DNA from: Elusimicrobiota bacterium
GTDB taxonomy: Bacteria; Elusimicrobiota; Elusimicrobia; UBA1565; UBA9628
DNA length: 45,395 nt
NCBI GenBank assembly: GCA_016212795.1
Contig: JACRDT010000016.1
Location: forward strand, 1-45,395
Direction: 5' to 3'
Shown piece by piece: positions 23,791 through 31,656 of this stretch (its first letter is position 1; each line of letters opens with the position of its first letter). The position numbers were made by a program, and so were the translations under genes. The notes beneath the pieces were generated by a model, which was not told where the DNA came from, made no database searches, and was given only the letters and a program-made list of their open reading frames with translations.

Positions 23791-24252
23791 ATGCGTCGAT
23801 TGTTCTATAATGTGCTGGCGGCGGGCCTGCTGGGCTCTTCGTCGGGCTGCATGTCGCAGCTGGTCGAGGCGGTCCCCGCGCGCAAGAGCGCGATCGCCGG
23901 CGTCGGCTGGATCGACTACGGGCGGGGGGAGATCAAGTACGCCGTCGACAGCTGGGGCTGGGTGACGTCCCTGCGCAGGCGCGCGGCCCTGCGCAGGATC
24001 AGGAAGTTCTGCAAAGGCCGCGGCTACAAGATCGCGCAGGAATTCGAGAAAAGGGAGGTGGCGGTGCCGTATTCGAGCGACGACGTCGAGACCAACATGA
24101 AGAAGGGGCTGGCGCACTACAGCGTCGACCTCTTCGAGCACATGGTCTTCGAGTGCTCCCCGCCGGAAGGCGAATCCGTCCCCCTTCCGCCGAAGGCCGT
24201 TCAACCCCCGGCGGCCGAGGCGAAGCCCCCGGCCGTCGAAGCCGTCCCCTGA
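23791..24252 (+). CDS. Small lipoprotein of unknown function
   Basis: A 153-residue protein with a type II signal: MRRLFYNVLAAGLLGSSSGC, cysteine at residue 20. The mature part is basic (RRRAALRRIRKFCKGRG) with an acidic middle, and ends in a Pro/Ala/Glu-rich tail of about 25 residues. No family is recognised. It lies 14 bases after the radical SAM fusion and four bases before the exonuclease gene, so it is probably in the same transcript. GGGGGAA upstream may serve as ribosome binding site. Confidence 0.65.
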   Translation: MRRLFYNVLAAGLLGSSSGCMSQLVEAVPARKSAIAGVGWIDYGRGEIKYAVDSWGWVTSLRRRAALRRIRKFCKGRGYKIAQEFEKREVAVPYSSDDVETNMKKGLAHYSVDLFEHMVFECSPPEGESVPLPPKAVQPPAAEAKPPAVEAVP

Positions 24253-24256
24253 CCCC

Positions 24257-25045
24257 ATGGAACCGAAACTAGAGAAACCCATCGTCTTCTTCGACCTCGA
24301 GACGACCGGCGTGTCGTTCTCGGAGGACCGCATCGTGGACGTCGCGCTCATCAAGCGGCTTCCTTCGGGCGCCGAGGAGTCGTTCGATTCGCTCGTGAAC
24401 CCCGGCATGCCCATCCCAGCCGAGGCCACGGCCATCCACCACATCACCAACGAGATGGTCAAGGACGCCCCGTCGTTCGGCCAGCTCGCCCCGAAGCTCC
24501 TGGAGGTCTTCGAGGGGTCCGACGTCGGAGGCTTCGGCGTCTCCCGGTTCGACCTCCCGATGCTGGCCGCGGAGTTCAAGCGGGCGGGCTTCCTGTGGTC
24601 CTCGGACGGGCGGCGCGTGATCGACGCGATGAAGATCTTCCACCGGATGGAGCCGAGGACCCTTTCGGCGGCCTCCAAGTTCTACTGCTCGAAAGGGCTC
24701 GAGGGCGCGCACCGCGCCTCGGCGGATGCCCGCGCCTCCCTCGAGGTGTTCTGGGCCCAGCTCGACCGCTACCCGACCCTTCCCAGGGACATCCCCGGCC
24801 TGAGCGATTTCTGCTCGAGCCAGGACCTCAAGTTCGTCGAGCCGGAGGGCAAGTTCGTCTGGGGCAAGGACGGCAGGGCCTGCTTCAATTTCGGCAAATA
24901 CAGGATGGTGCCTCTCGATAGCGTCGTGGAGAGGGACCGTTCCTACCTCATGTGGCTGGCGGACGAGAGGAAGAGCTCCCCCGCGGTCGTCGAAATCTGC
25001 CGCAACGCCCTGCGGGGCAAGTACCCGACTCGGCGGGATGCGTAG
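24257..25045 (+). CDS. DEDDh 3'-5' exonuclease (DnaQ-like) with C-terminal DUF3820-like domain
   Basis: A 262-residue exonuclease. Exo I is FDLETTG (D13, E15), Exo II has D99 in GFGVSRFDLPML, and Exo III has H152 and D157 (HRASAD), so the catalytic set is complete. Residues about 205-255 (FNFGKYRMVPLDSVVERDRSYLMWL) resemble DUF3820, a small module often attached to such exonucleases. It is likely a stand-alone DNA- or RNA-trimming enzyme rather than the polymerase III epsilon subunit, which lacks this tail. Its stop lies within the first codons of queC (8-base overlap). Confidence 0.85.
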   Translation: MEPKLEKPIVFFDLETTGVSFSEDRIVDVALIKRLPSGAEESFDSLVNPGMPIPAEATAIHHITNEMVKDAPSFGQLAPKLLEVFEGSDVGGFGVSRFDLPMLAAEFKRAGFLWSSDGRRVIDAMKIFHRMEPRTLSAASKFYCSKGLEGAHRASADARASLEVFWAQLDRYPTLPRDIPGLSDFCSSQDLKFVEPEGKFVWGKDGRACFNFGKYRMVPLDSVVERDRSYLMWLADERKSSPAVVEICRNALRGKYPTRRDA

Positions 25046-25727
25046 CGCCTCGGCTTGCCGCGCCGTCGTCCTGCTCTCCGGCGGCCTGGATTCGGCGACC
25101 GCCCTGTATTGGGCCCGGAGCCGGGGCTGGCGGCCGGCGGCCCTCAGCGTCGATTACGGGCAGAGGCACGCCAGGGAGCTGGCGAGCGCCCGCGCCGTCG
25201 CCCGGTCCCTCGGCGCGCGCCATTACGAGGTGTCCCTGCCCCTGCCGTGGCTCGCCTCCTCCTCGCTGGTCGACCGGCGCAAGCGCCTGCCCGACCTGCC
25301 GGAGGGCCGCATCGGGAAGGGGCCCATCCCGTCCACCTATGTCCCGGGCCGCAACACCGTGTTCCTCGCGCTGGCCGTCTCCCTGGCGGACGCGGCCGGC
25401 GCCCGTCGCGTGGTGCTCGGCTCCAACAGCCTGGACTTCTCGGGGTACCCCGATTGCCGGCCGGCGTTCGTCCGGGCCTTCGAGCGGGTCGCCAAGCTCG
25501 GCACGCGGCTGGGCGCGCGTGGCGGCGCGCTCCGGGTGCTCGCCCCGCTGCAGCGGCTCGACAAGGCGGGCATCGTGCGCCTCGCCGCGAGGCTCAAGGT
25601 GCCGCTGGAGCTGACCTGGTCGTGCTACGAGGGCGGCTCGAGGCCTTGCGGCCGCTGCGACTCCTGCAAGCTTCGCGCCCGCGGGTTCGCCGCGGCTGGG
25701 GTGCGCGACCCGGGGGTGGACCGATGA
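25038..25727 (+). CDS. queC: 7-cyano-7-deazaguanine (preQ0) synthase QueC
   Basis: A 229-residue enzyme that converts 7-carboxy-7-deazaguanine to preQ0 with ATP and ammonia. The PP-loop SGGLDS is at residues 14-19, and VDYGQRH and VPGRNTVFL are characteristic. The C-terminal zinc site reads SCYEGGSRPCGRCDSC with all four cysteines. It overlaps the exonuclease gene upstream and queE downstream by four bases. QueD and QueF are not in the window, so whether preQ0 goes to tRNA queuosine or to DNA modification cannot be told. Confidence 0.95.
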   Translation: MRSASACRAVVLLSGGLDSATALYWARSRGWRPAALSVDYGQRHARELASARAVARSLGARHYEVSLPLPWLASSSLVDRRKRLPDLPEGRIGKGPIPSTYVPGRNTVFLALAVSLADAAGARRVVLGSNSLDFSGYPDCRPAFVRAFERVAKLGTRLGARGGALRVLAPLQRLDKAGIVRLAARLKVPLELTWSCYEGGSRPCGRCDSCKLRARGFAAAGVRDPGVDR

Positions 25728-26524
25728 AGGCCGCGCGGTCGAGGCCGGAGGCCGAGCGTCCCCTGCACCATCAGGAAAGGCGTGGGCGGCAGGGGGCCCG
25801 CGTCGTCGAGGTGTTCTCCTCGCTGCAAGGGGAGGGCGTCTTCCTCGGGCAGAGGCAGGTCTTCGTGCGCCTGGCGGGCTGCAACCTGGCCTGCGACTAT
25901 TGCGACCAGGCGCCGGCGCGCGCCGAGACGGCGGGCGAGGACTGGAGCCTGCGCCGGCTCCAGTCGGCCATCATGAGGCTGCAGGGCGAGCGGCGCCACG
26001 CCGCCGTGTCCTGGACCGGGGGCGAGCCTCTCAGGCAGGTCGAGAGCCTGGCCGCCATGATGCGCTGGGCCCGGGGCAAGGGCCTGCGCAACTACCTGGA
26101 GACCAACGGGACCCTCGTCGAGGCGTTCCGCCGCGTCGCCCCCTTGTGCGACACGGTGGCCGCCGACATCAAGCTGCCGTCTTCGACGGGCAGGGAGACG
26201 TGGTCCGAGCACCTGGAGTTCCTGCGCGTCGCCAAGGCCGCTTGGGACACGGAGCGCCGGCGGGGCTCCCGGGGCGCGGTCGAGAGGACTTTCGTCAAGG
26301 TCGTGCTGACCGGCCGGACCACGGACTTCGAGTTCCGGCAGGTCGTCCGGCTCATCGCGGAGGTCTCGCCCGACATCCCGCTCGTGCTCCAGCCCGCCAC
26401 GCCCCGCCGCGGCGTCACGCCGCCCGAGCCGGCCCGCGTCGTGAGGCTCCTCCGCCAGGCCAGGGGTTACCTAAAGGACGCGCGGCTCATCCCGCAATGG
26501 CACCCCGTCTGGGGCGTGCGGTAG
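25724..26524 (+). CDS. queE: 7-carboxy-7-deazaguanine synthase QueE
   Basis: A 266-residue radical SAM enzyme that makes 7-carboxy-7-deazaguanine, the substrate of QueC. It has FSSLQGEGVFLGQRQVFVRL, then the CX3CX2C cluster (C53, C57, C60), TGGEPL and YLETNGT; the C-terminus ends IPQWHPVWG. The first 26 or so residues are not conserved and are encoded almost wholly by the dispersed 65-base repeat (25733-25797). A GTG at 25811 would give a start at the conserved region. The ATG at 25724 overlaps the queC stop and is kept because of coupling. Confidence 0.92.
   Translation: MKAARSRPEAERPLHHQERRGRQGARVVEVFSSLQGEGVFLGQRQVFVRLAGCNLACDYCDQAPARAETAGEDWSLRRLQSAIMRLQGERRHAAVSWTGGEPLRQVESLAAMMRWARGKGLRNYLETNGTLVEAFRRVAPLCDTVAADIKLPSSTGRETWSEHLEFLRVAKAAWDTERRRGSRGAVERTFVKVVLTGRTTDFEFRQVVRLIAEVSPDIPLVLQPATPRRGVTPPEPARVVRLLRQARGYLKDARLIPQWHPVWGVR
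25733..25797 (+). repeat. Coding-embedded repeat, copy 2
   Basis: Matches 23535-23599 at 62 of 65 bases but is read in a different frame (SRPEAERPLHHQERRGRQG), forming the extra N-terminus of QueE. Confidence 0.85.
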
Positions 26525-26528
26525 TTCT

Positions 26529-28286
26529 TCAGGAGAGCGCGCTTCGCCGGAAAGGAGAGAGGGCGAAGCGCCGGCCGTCCCAGGGCCGGGCGAGGCGCCG
26601 CGAGAGCTTCCTGCCTCCCGCCTTCGCCGCGTCCGGGTCTTCCTTGGCGCGTTCGTCCGCGGCGGCCCTGTTGGCCTCGAGGTCGTCCCGGCCGACGGGC
26701 TTGCTGCGCCCGATGAGCCGGCCGTAGGCTTCGCGGTAAGCCGCGAGGAGCTGCGGTTCGTCGAAGAACTGGACGTTCTCGAAATTGTTGTACTTGGCGC
26801 CGTCGGTCCAGTTGTAGGACCCGTTCTGGAGCAGCTCGCCGTCGAAGATGACGAACTTGTGGTGCATGGCGCTCCGGCCGGGCCGGAAGCCCTCCGCCAG
26901 CCGCACGTCGAAGCCGTTGTCCACGAACCACATCATCGGCGGCAGGAAGCGGAACTGGGCCTTGTCGAACACGAGCCGGATCTTGACCCCGCGGGAGCGC
27001 GCCTCGAGGAGGGCTTCCTTGATGCGCTCCGAGGTGCAGCTGAACATGGCGATATCCAGGCTCCTGCCGGCCAGGCTGATGGCCTTGATGAGCCAGGCCT
27101 CGGCCGCGTCGCCGGGCGCGAAGGCGTAGGCCGGCAGGCCTTCGCCGTGGAACCGCACGGGCCGCCGCGGGTCCTGCGGGGGCACGCGGCCGTCGGCCTT
27201 GCCGGGCGGCTGGCCGAAGGGCGTCCCCATGTCCCACATCCACTGCCAGACGCCCTGGAAGCCGGCGATGCGGTGGGCGTCCGCGGTGTAGGTGGCGTTC
27301 TCCTGGTGCACGGTGTCCGCGGCGCGCGACCAGTTGGCCGAGCCGGACCAGAGCAGGCGGCCGTCCAGCACGGCGAACTTGTTGTGCATGAGCCCGAACC
27401 GGTCCCTGCCCCGGACGATGCCCAGGTCGAACCCCTGGTCGATGAGGGCCTGGATCTCCGCGGAGCGGTGCTGGCCCGGCTTCTCGGGGTAGACGTGCAT
27501 GCTGTCGATGACGATGCGCACCTTGACCCCCCGCGCCCTGGCTCGCGCCACGGCTTCGAACAGGTCGCGGTGCATCACCTCCAGGAGCGCCAGGTCCAGG
27601 GTGTCCCGGGTGGCGTCGATGGCGGCGATGAGCTTCGAGCTCATCCAGCCGGGGCCGTCCTCGGAGAACTGGGCCGGCGGCAGGCGCAGGCCGTTGAACT
27701 CGACGGAGTCCGGGAGGGCCTGGAGCACGTCGTCCATGGAAGGCGCGGCGACGGGGGCGGCGAGGCGCGAGCCGTCGAAATGGCGGCCCAGGGTCTCGAA
27801 GGCGGAAAGGCCGCCGTCGCGGCCCAAGACGGCCGCGACGTCCTTGGACGCGGCATCGGCCTGCCGGGAGGCCGAGCCCAGGACGGGCGGCAGGGTGGCG
27901 GCGGGCTCGGCGAAGACGGGTCGCCCGGTCCAGACGGCCGGGAGAGCGACGGCGGGCAGGGCGTTCTCCACTCCCGCCGTCCCCGACGCGCCTGCCGCGC
28001 GGAGCGGGACGGCGGGCAGGGCGTTCTCCACTCCCGCCGTCCCCGACGCGCCTGCCGCGCGGAGCGGGACGGAGGGCAGGAGGGTGGAGCCCAGCGCGGG
28101 CGTCAGCGTCGGAGCGAGACCGGCACCGGCTTGCGGCGCGCTCAGGAGGGCCGAAGGCGCCGTCGCGGCGCCGATGCCGGAGACGGGCTGGAGCCGGACA
28201 GGGGTCCGGATGACGGTGGCCGCCGCCGGCCGGGCCAGCAGGGCGAACGCGAGCGGCGCCAGCAAGGCCGCCATGCCTCTGATCAT
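26529..28286 (-). CDS. Secreted phospholipase D-like protein with two HKD motifs
   Basis: A 585-residue exported protein. The start at 28286 gives a signal peptide (MIRGMAALLAPLAFALLARPAAA); an upstream ATG at 28400 would add 38 non-conserved residues. Residues about 25-160 are Ala/Pro-rich, with a 20-residue tandem repeat. Two PLD active sites follow: MHNKFAVLDG with SGSANWS, and MHHKFVIFDG with NGSYNWTDG. Both have His, Lys and Asp. Family members hydrolyse phosphodiesters (phospholipid or nucleic acid), and the two motifs form one active site. Transcribed toward queE, with four bases between the stops. Substrate unknown. Confidence 0.85.
   Translation of the reverse strand: MIRGMAALLAPLAFALLARPAAATVIRTPVRLQPVSGIGAATAPSALLSAPQAGAGLAPTLTPALGSTLLPSVPLRAAGASGTAGVENALPAVPLRAAGASGTAGVENALPAVALPAVWTGRPVFAEPAATLPPVLGSASRQADAASKDVAAVLGRDGGLSAFETLGRHFDGSRLAAPVAAPSMDDVLQALPDSVEFNGLRLPPAQFSEDGPGWMSSKLIAAIDATRDTLDLALLEVMHRDLFEAVARARARGVKVRIVIDSMHVYPEKPGQHRSAEIQALIDQGFDLGIVRGRDRFGLMHNKFAVLDGRLLWSGSANWSRAADTVHQENATYTADAHRIAGFQGVWQWMWDMGTPFGQPPGKADGRVPPQDPRRPVRFHGEGLPAYAFAPGDAAEAWLIKAISLAGRSLDIAMFSCTSERIKEALLEARSRGVKIRLVFDKAQFRFLPPMMWFVDNGFDVRLAEGFRPGRSAMHHKFVIFDGELLQNGSYNWTDGAKYNNFENVQFFDEPQLLAAYREAYGRLIGRSKPVGRDDLEANRAAADERAKEDPDAAKAGGRKLSRRLARPWDGRRFALSPFRRSALS
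27951..28080. repeat. 60-bp tandem duplication within the PLD gene
   Basis: Bases 27961-28020 and 28021-28080 differ at one position, and a further partial copy flanks them. The unit encodes 20 residues (VPLRAAGASGTAGVENALPA) in the linker behind the signal peptide, so copy number can vary in frame. Confidence 0.9.
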
Positions 28287-28402
28287 GGAGATATTGTGCT
28301 TGATGGGACGGGATTCCCTGCGGGTCGGTCGACCCTGTCCGGGTCGGGATTTCGGCCCTCCCTCCCATGGGCCCAACGGGCAATCACACGCCTCAGGCAT
28401 GA

Positions 28403-28408
28403 TATGAT
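28403..28408 (+). promoter_or_regulatory. -10-like TATGAT in the divergent gap
   Basis: TATGAT lies eight bases before the ATG at 28417, implying a leaderless message; no convincing -35 is seen. The gap 28287-28416 must also hold the minus-strand promoter of the PLD gene, but only a weak AT-rich stretch (28290-28297) is visible there. Confidence 0.35.
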
Positions 28409-28416
28409 ATCACTCG

Positions 28417-29454
28417 ATGAGCGAGCGGATGGATCGCTGGGGCGGGACCGAGTTCCTTATCCTGGGCGCCGCGGCGGACAAGGTGGCGCGGCTGCATGAG
28501 CGGCTCGCCCCGTTCGTGCCGGAGGCCGCCGCGTTCACCTCGTTCCAGGAGGCCTTCGAGCACGCCAAGAAGCGGCGCACGGTGGGCATGGTGGTGCTGC
28601 TCGACGACTTGGCCGGGCTGCCGGCGGCCGACGTCGTGGCCCAGTTGGGACGGCACCGCGAAGCCACGGGCTGGCCGTGCCTGGCGTTGGCGGTGGCCGC
28701 CGACGCCCTCCCGGCCGCGGCCTTCGCCCGGAGCCTCGCGGGCTGCCGGCGCCTGCTGGGCTACCTGCCGGCCGGGGCTTTCGACGAGCGGGCCGGGGCC
28801 GCGGCCGAGCTGGGTCGTCTCTGGCATGCGTATGTCAGGGCGGTCGAAGAGCACCTCTTGCCGCCGGCCCTGGCTGAGACCCTGGCCGCGCTGGCCGAGC
28901 CGGTCCTGCCGCGCGCTTCCCAGCGTTTCCTGGAGCGGGTGGCGAACCTCTTAGGCGGCGTCGAGAGCGGCGTGGGGCTGACCTGGCTGGAGCTCATCGC
29001 CGTGCGCTGGCAGCCGGTGTTCGCGGCCCTGGCCCGGGCCGCGCCCGCCGCGGCGGCGGCCAACCCGGCCCTGGCCCAAGTGGCGCGCCTGGCGGAGAAG
29101 CCAGGCCTGCCGGCGGACCTCGCCGGCATCCTGGCGTCGCCCGAGCCTGTCGCGGCGCGCGTGGCCGCGTTCGCCGGGGCTTTGGACGCGGCTCGCCGGT
29201 CGGGGCGGTTGGCCGAGGCGCTCAAGAAGCTGGAACGCCGGGCCCGGCCCAGAGACGAGGAAGGGGCTCTGCCCGGGGGCGCCGGGGACGCGGCCTGGGG
29301 CGGCAGCCCCAGGGGCCGAGCGTCCCCGCCGCTGTCGGGGAAGGCGTTGGCGGCCGGGGACGCGCTGGCGAGGCGGGCCTACGGCTGCGGCCGGCAGGTG
29401 CTGAGGATCGCCGGCGAGGTGGAGTCCGTCGCCGATCCCGGGGAGGCCCGGTGA
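28417..29454 (+). CDS. Ala-rich helical protein with possible receiver-like N-terminus
   Basis: A 345-residue cytoplasmic protein, not recognised. Residues about 10-120 alternate hydrophobic strands and helices (TEFLILGAAADKVARL, then VGMVVLLDDLAGLPAADVVAQL) in a way that recalls a response-regulator receiver fold; the phospho-acceptor Asp cannot be assigned with confidence. The remainder is Ala/Leu-rich helical. Near residue 290 a dispersed repeat copy adds a Gly/Pro-rich stretch (GRASPPLSGKALAAGD). The stop overlaps the GTG of the cyclase-like gene (GTGA), suggesting a signalling partner; that is inference. Confidence 0.5.
   Translation: MSERMDRWGGTEFLILGAAADKVARLHERLAPFVPEAAAFTSFQEAFEHAKKRRTVGMVVLLDDLAGLPAADVVAQLGRHREATGWPCLALAVAADALPAAAFARSLAGCRRLLGYLPAGAFDERAGAAAELGRLWHAYVRAVEEHLLPPALAETLAALAEPVLPRASQRFLERVANLLGGVESGVGLTWLELIAVRWQPVFAALARAAPAAAAANPALAQVARLAEKPGLPADLAGILASPEPVAARVAAFAGALDAARRSGRLAEALKKLERRARPRDEEGALPGGAGDAAWGGSPRGRASPPLSGKALAAGDALARRAYGCGRQVLRIAGEVESVADPGEAR
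29285..29363 (+). repeat. Coding-embedded repeat, copy 3 (longest, palindromic)
   Basis: The left half (29285-29326) is a palindrome: GGGACGC...GCGTCCC outside, CCTGGG...CCCAGG inside. The right half (29310-29360) matches copy 2 at 40 of 51 positions without gaps and ends in another GGGGACGC (29356-29363). The left 36 bases match 43261-43296 at 32 positions. Confidence 0.7.
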
Positions 29455-31649
29455 AGTCTGCCCCCAAGACACGCGGCCGCTGGCTGGCCATCCTCCGGGG
29501 GGCGGTGCTCTTCTCCCTGGCCGCGATCGGGTTCCGGACGATCCCGGTCGTGCCCGAGGCGCTGTTCCGGGAGGACGTCCGCTTCACGCAGAAAGACCCC
29601 TTCACGTGGCAGGCGGACATCTCGGGGTTGGCGCCCGGGGCCTACTACGCCAGCATGGGCCACTGCTCGCCGCCCTGCGACCTCGGCATCGACGAGCTGG
29701 TGGTGGACACGACGCGCAGCCAGGGCTTCCCGTTCAAGACCAAGGTGTTCCTCGGGGCGGCCATCGATGTCGGGGCCGCGAACCGTCCGGCGCTGCTGAC
29801 GCTCCATTGCCAGCAGCGCTACGCGGGGGACCAAGGGTACACGACTCCCACGGACCGCTACGTGGTCGCCTCCTACCGGGCGGGCCTGATGATCCAGCTG
29901 CTGCGCATCGCCCTCTATGTGGTCATCGGCCCGGCCATCGCGCTCCTGCTGGTGGCGTCGTTCCTCCTGCAGGCGTTGGTCGCCTATCGGCGGCGGGAAG
30001 CCGGTCCCATGGAGCGGCGCGGGGTGACCGGGGACCTGCGCGCCAACTGGCCGGTCCTCTATTTCGCCTTCAGCGGGCTCGTCCACGCCATGGTGTCCGT
30101 GGAGGCCCACTACTTCTTCTTCTCAGGGTGGGTGGTGCCCGTGATCTACGCGCTGTCGCGCAACAACTTCACCCTGTCGGTCGTGGTCCTGGCCGGGCAC
30201 CATAGCCGGCACCGGTACTGGCTGTGGTGGGGCACGCTCCTGAGCGTGGCCGGCTCGGTCTACCTGGGGACCATCTCCGAGGCCGCGATGCGTCCCTTGT
30301 TCGACCTGCAGATGTACTGGTACGTCCTCATCACGGGCATCGCCATGTGGGACATCGACCAGGTGGAAGCCAGGACCCGCGCCGTCAAGCTCATGCAGTA
30401 TATGGTGACGGGCTGGTTCCTGCTGCAGCTGCCGGTGCTCATCCGCGTGGCGACGGGCGTCGTGCTGCTTCCGGTCAGCGTCGTGCCCGGGGTCATCGCG
30501 GTCATGACCGTGGTGCTCGCCTACCTCCGCTACCAGGAGACGGCCAGGCAGGAGCAGTTGGAGAGGGCCACGACGAAAGCGCTGGCGGCGCTGGAGGGCG
30601 CCGGCGACCCGCGGGAGGTCCTCAAGCAGGTCGCCTCGGTCGTCTCCGCCGAGACGCACTTCCGCAGGGTGTCGGCCTACCTCGACGAGTACTGCCTGGG
30701 CGCCGCCGACGAGCCCGGGGCGGGCTTCGTGCGCGTGATGGAGGGCGGCTACCGGGAGGACAAGTCGCGCTACAAGAGGATAGCCTTCGAGGCCGGGCAG
30801 GGGAGCCGCATGAAGGAGGCCCTCTCCTCGGGTTCGGCGCGCCTCGAGCGGGGCGCCAAGGACGGCGCCTGGTTCACGGTGGTCCCCCTGGGCCGGCGCG
30901 CCTGCGTCAACCTCTCCGACGAACAGCCCGAGCCCGAGGACCGCGCCTACGAGAGCCTGGAGGTCGTGACGCGCCTCCAGCCCGCCCTGCGGGTCCTGGA
31001 CGAGCGGCTGGCGGACCTGGCGGCCAAGCAGGGGCACGCCCTCGAGAAGCTTCGCCTGAGGTACGGCAACGGGCGCTGGGAGTGCGAGGCGGGCGCCGTG
31101 TTCGCCGACATCAACGACTACAGCCTGCACACGGAGCATTTCGGCGGCTCCTTCGCGGATTTCGTGAGCACCGTCTACGCCCCGGCGCTGGTCCTCGCCG
31201 TCAGCCGGTGGGCCGTGCCGGAGTTCGTGCGGGGCGACGAGCTCTACCTGGTCTCGCTCAAGGAGTTCGTCCCGCAGGGCCTGCCCGTGGCCGAGGCGGC
31301 CTTGGCCGCGGCGGCGGAGGTCTCGGCGTTCTGCTGCCGCGAGGGGGCCAAGCTATGCGCCGACCACGGGTTCCCCGCGCTCACCATGTCGGTGGGGGCG
31401 GACGCGGGCAAGGCGTGGCTCGTCTGCGACCCCATCAAGGTGCGCACGGCCGGGCAGTCCATCAACGATGCCAAGCGCCTGCAGGAGGCGGCCGGGCCGG
31501 GGGGCATCCTCATCGGCGCCGGACTCCGCGCGGGGGGAGGCCCGGTGCGGCTGGGGGAGACGGAGTACGTCGTCGGCGAGCCGCACCCCGTGCTGGTCAA
31601 GATGAACCTCATCATGGCGCGGCGCCTCTCGCCCGTGCCGGTCGGGTGA
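29451..31649 (+). CDS. Membrane protein with GAF-like and class III cyclase-like domains
   Basis: A 732-residue protein. The N-terminal helix, periplasmic domain and about seven further helices (residues 150-360) resemble 7TM sensor modules. A GAF-like region (about 385-520) precedes a cyclase-homology domain from about 545: AVFADINDYS gives the first metal Asp and VRGDELYLVSL the second. In the substrate-specifying motif the sequence is GQSINDAKRLQ, keeping Asn and Arg but with Gln in place of the adenine-selecting Asp. Activity and substrate are therefore uncertain; it could be a nucleotide-binding sensor. Overlaps the upstream gene and is followed eight bases later by the GH127 gene. Confidence 0.65.
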   Translation: MKSAPKTRGRWLAILRGAVLFSLAAIGFRTIPVVPEALFREDVRFTQKDPFTWQADISGLAPGAYYASMGHCSPPCDLGIDELVVDTTRSQGFPFKTKVFLGAAIDVGAANRPALLTLHCQQRYAGDQGYTTPTDRYVVASYRAGLMIQLLRIALYVVIGPAIALLLVASFLLQALVAYRRREAGPMERRGVTGDLRANWPVLYFAFSGLVHAMVSVEAHYFFFSGWVVPVIYALSRNNFTLSVVVLAGHHSRHRYWLWWGTLLSVAGSVYLGTISEAAMRPLFDLQMYWYVLITGIAMWDIDQVEARTRAVKLMQYMVTGWFLLQLPVLIRVATGVVLLPVSVVPGVIAVMTVVLAYLRYQETARQEQLERATTKALAALEGAGDPREVLKQVASVVSAETHFRRVSAYLDEYCLGAADEPGAGFVRVMEGGYREDKSRYKRIAFEAGQGSRMKEALSSGSARLERGAKDGAWFTVVPLGRRACVNLSDEQPEPEDRAYESLEVVTRLQPALRVLDERLADLAAKQGHALEKLRLRYGNGRWECEAGAVFADINDYSLHTEHFGGSFADFVSTVYAPALVLAVSRWAVPEFVRGDELYLVSLKEFVPQGLPVAEAALAAAAEVSAFCCREGAKLCADHGFPALTMSVGADAGKAWLVCDPIKVRTAGQSINDAKRLQEAAGPGGILIGAGLRAGGGPVRLGETEYVVGEPHPVLVKMNLIMARRLSPVPVG

Positions 31650-31656
31650 ACCGGGC

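Noticed and set aside
26859..28499. Long plus-strand frame opposite the PLD gene
   Set aside because: No domain and typical antisense composition, while the minus strand has signal peptide and both HKD motifs.
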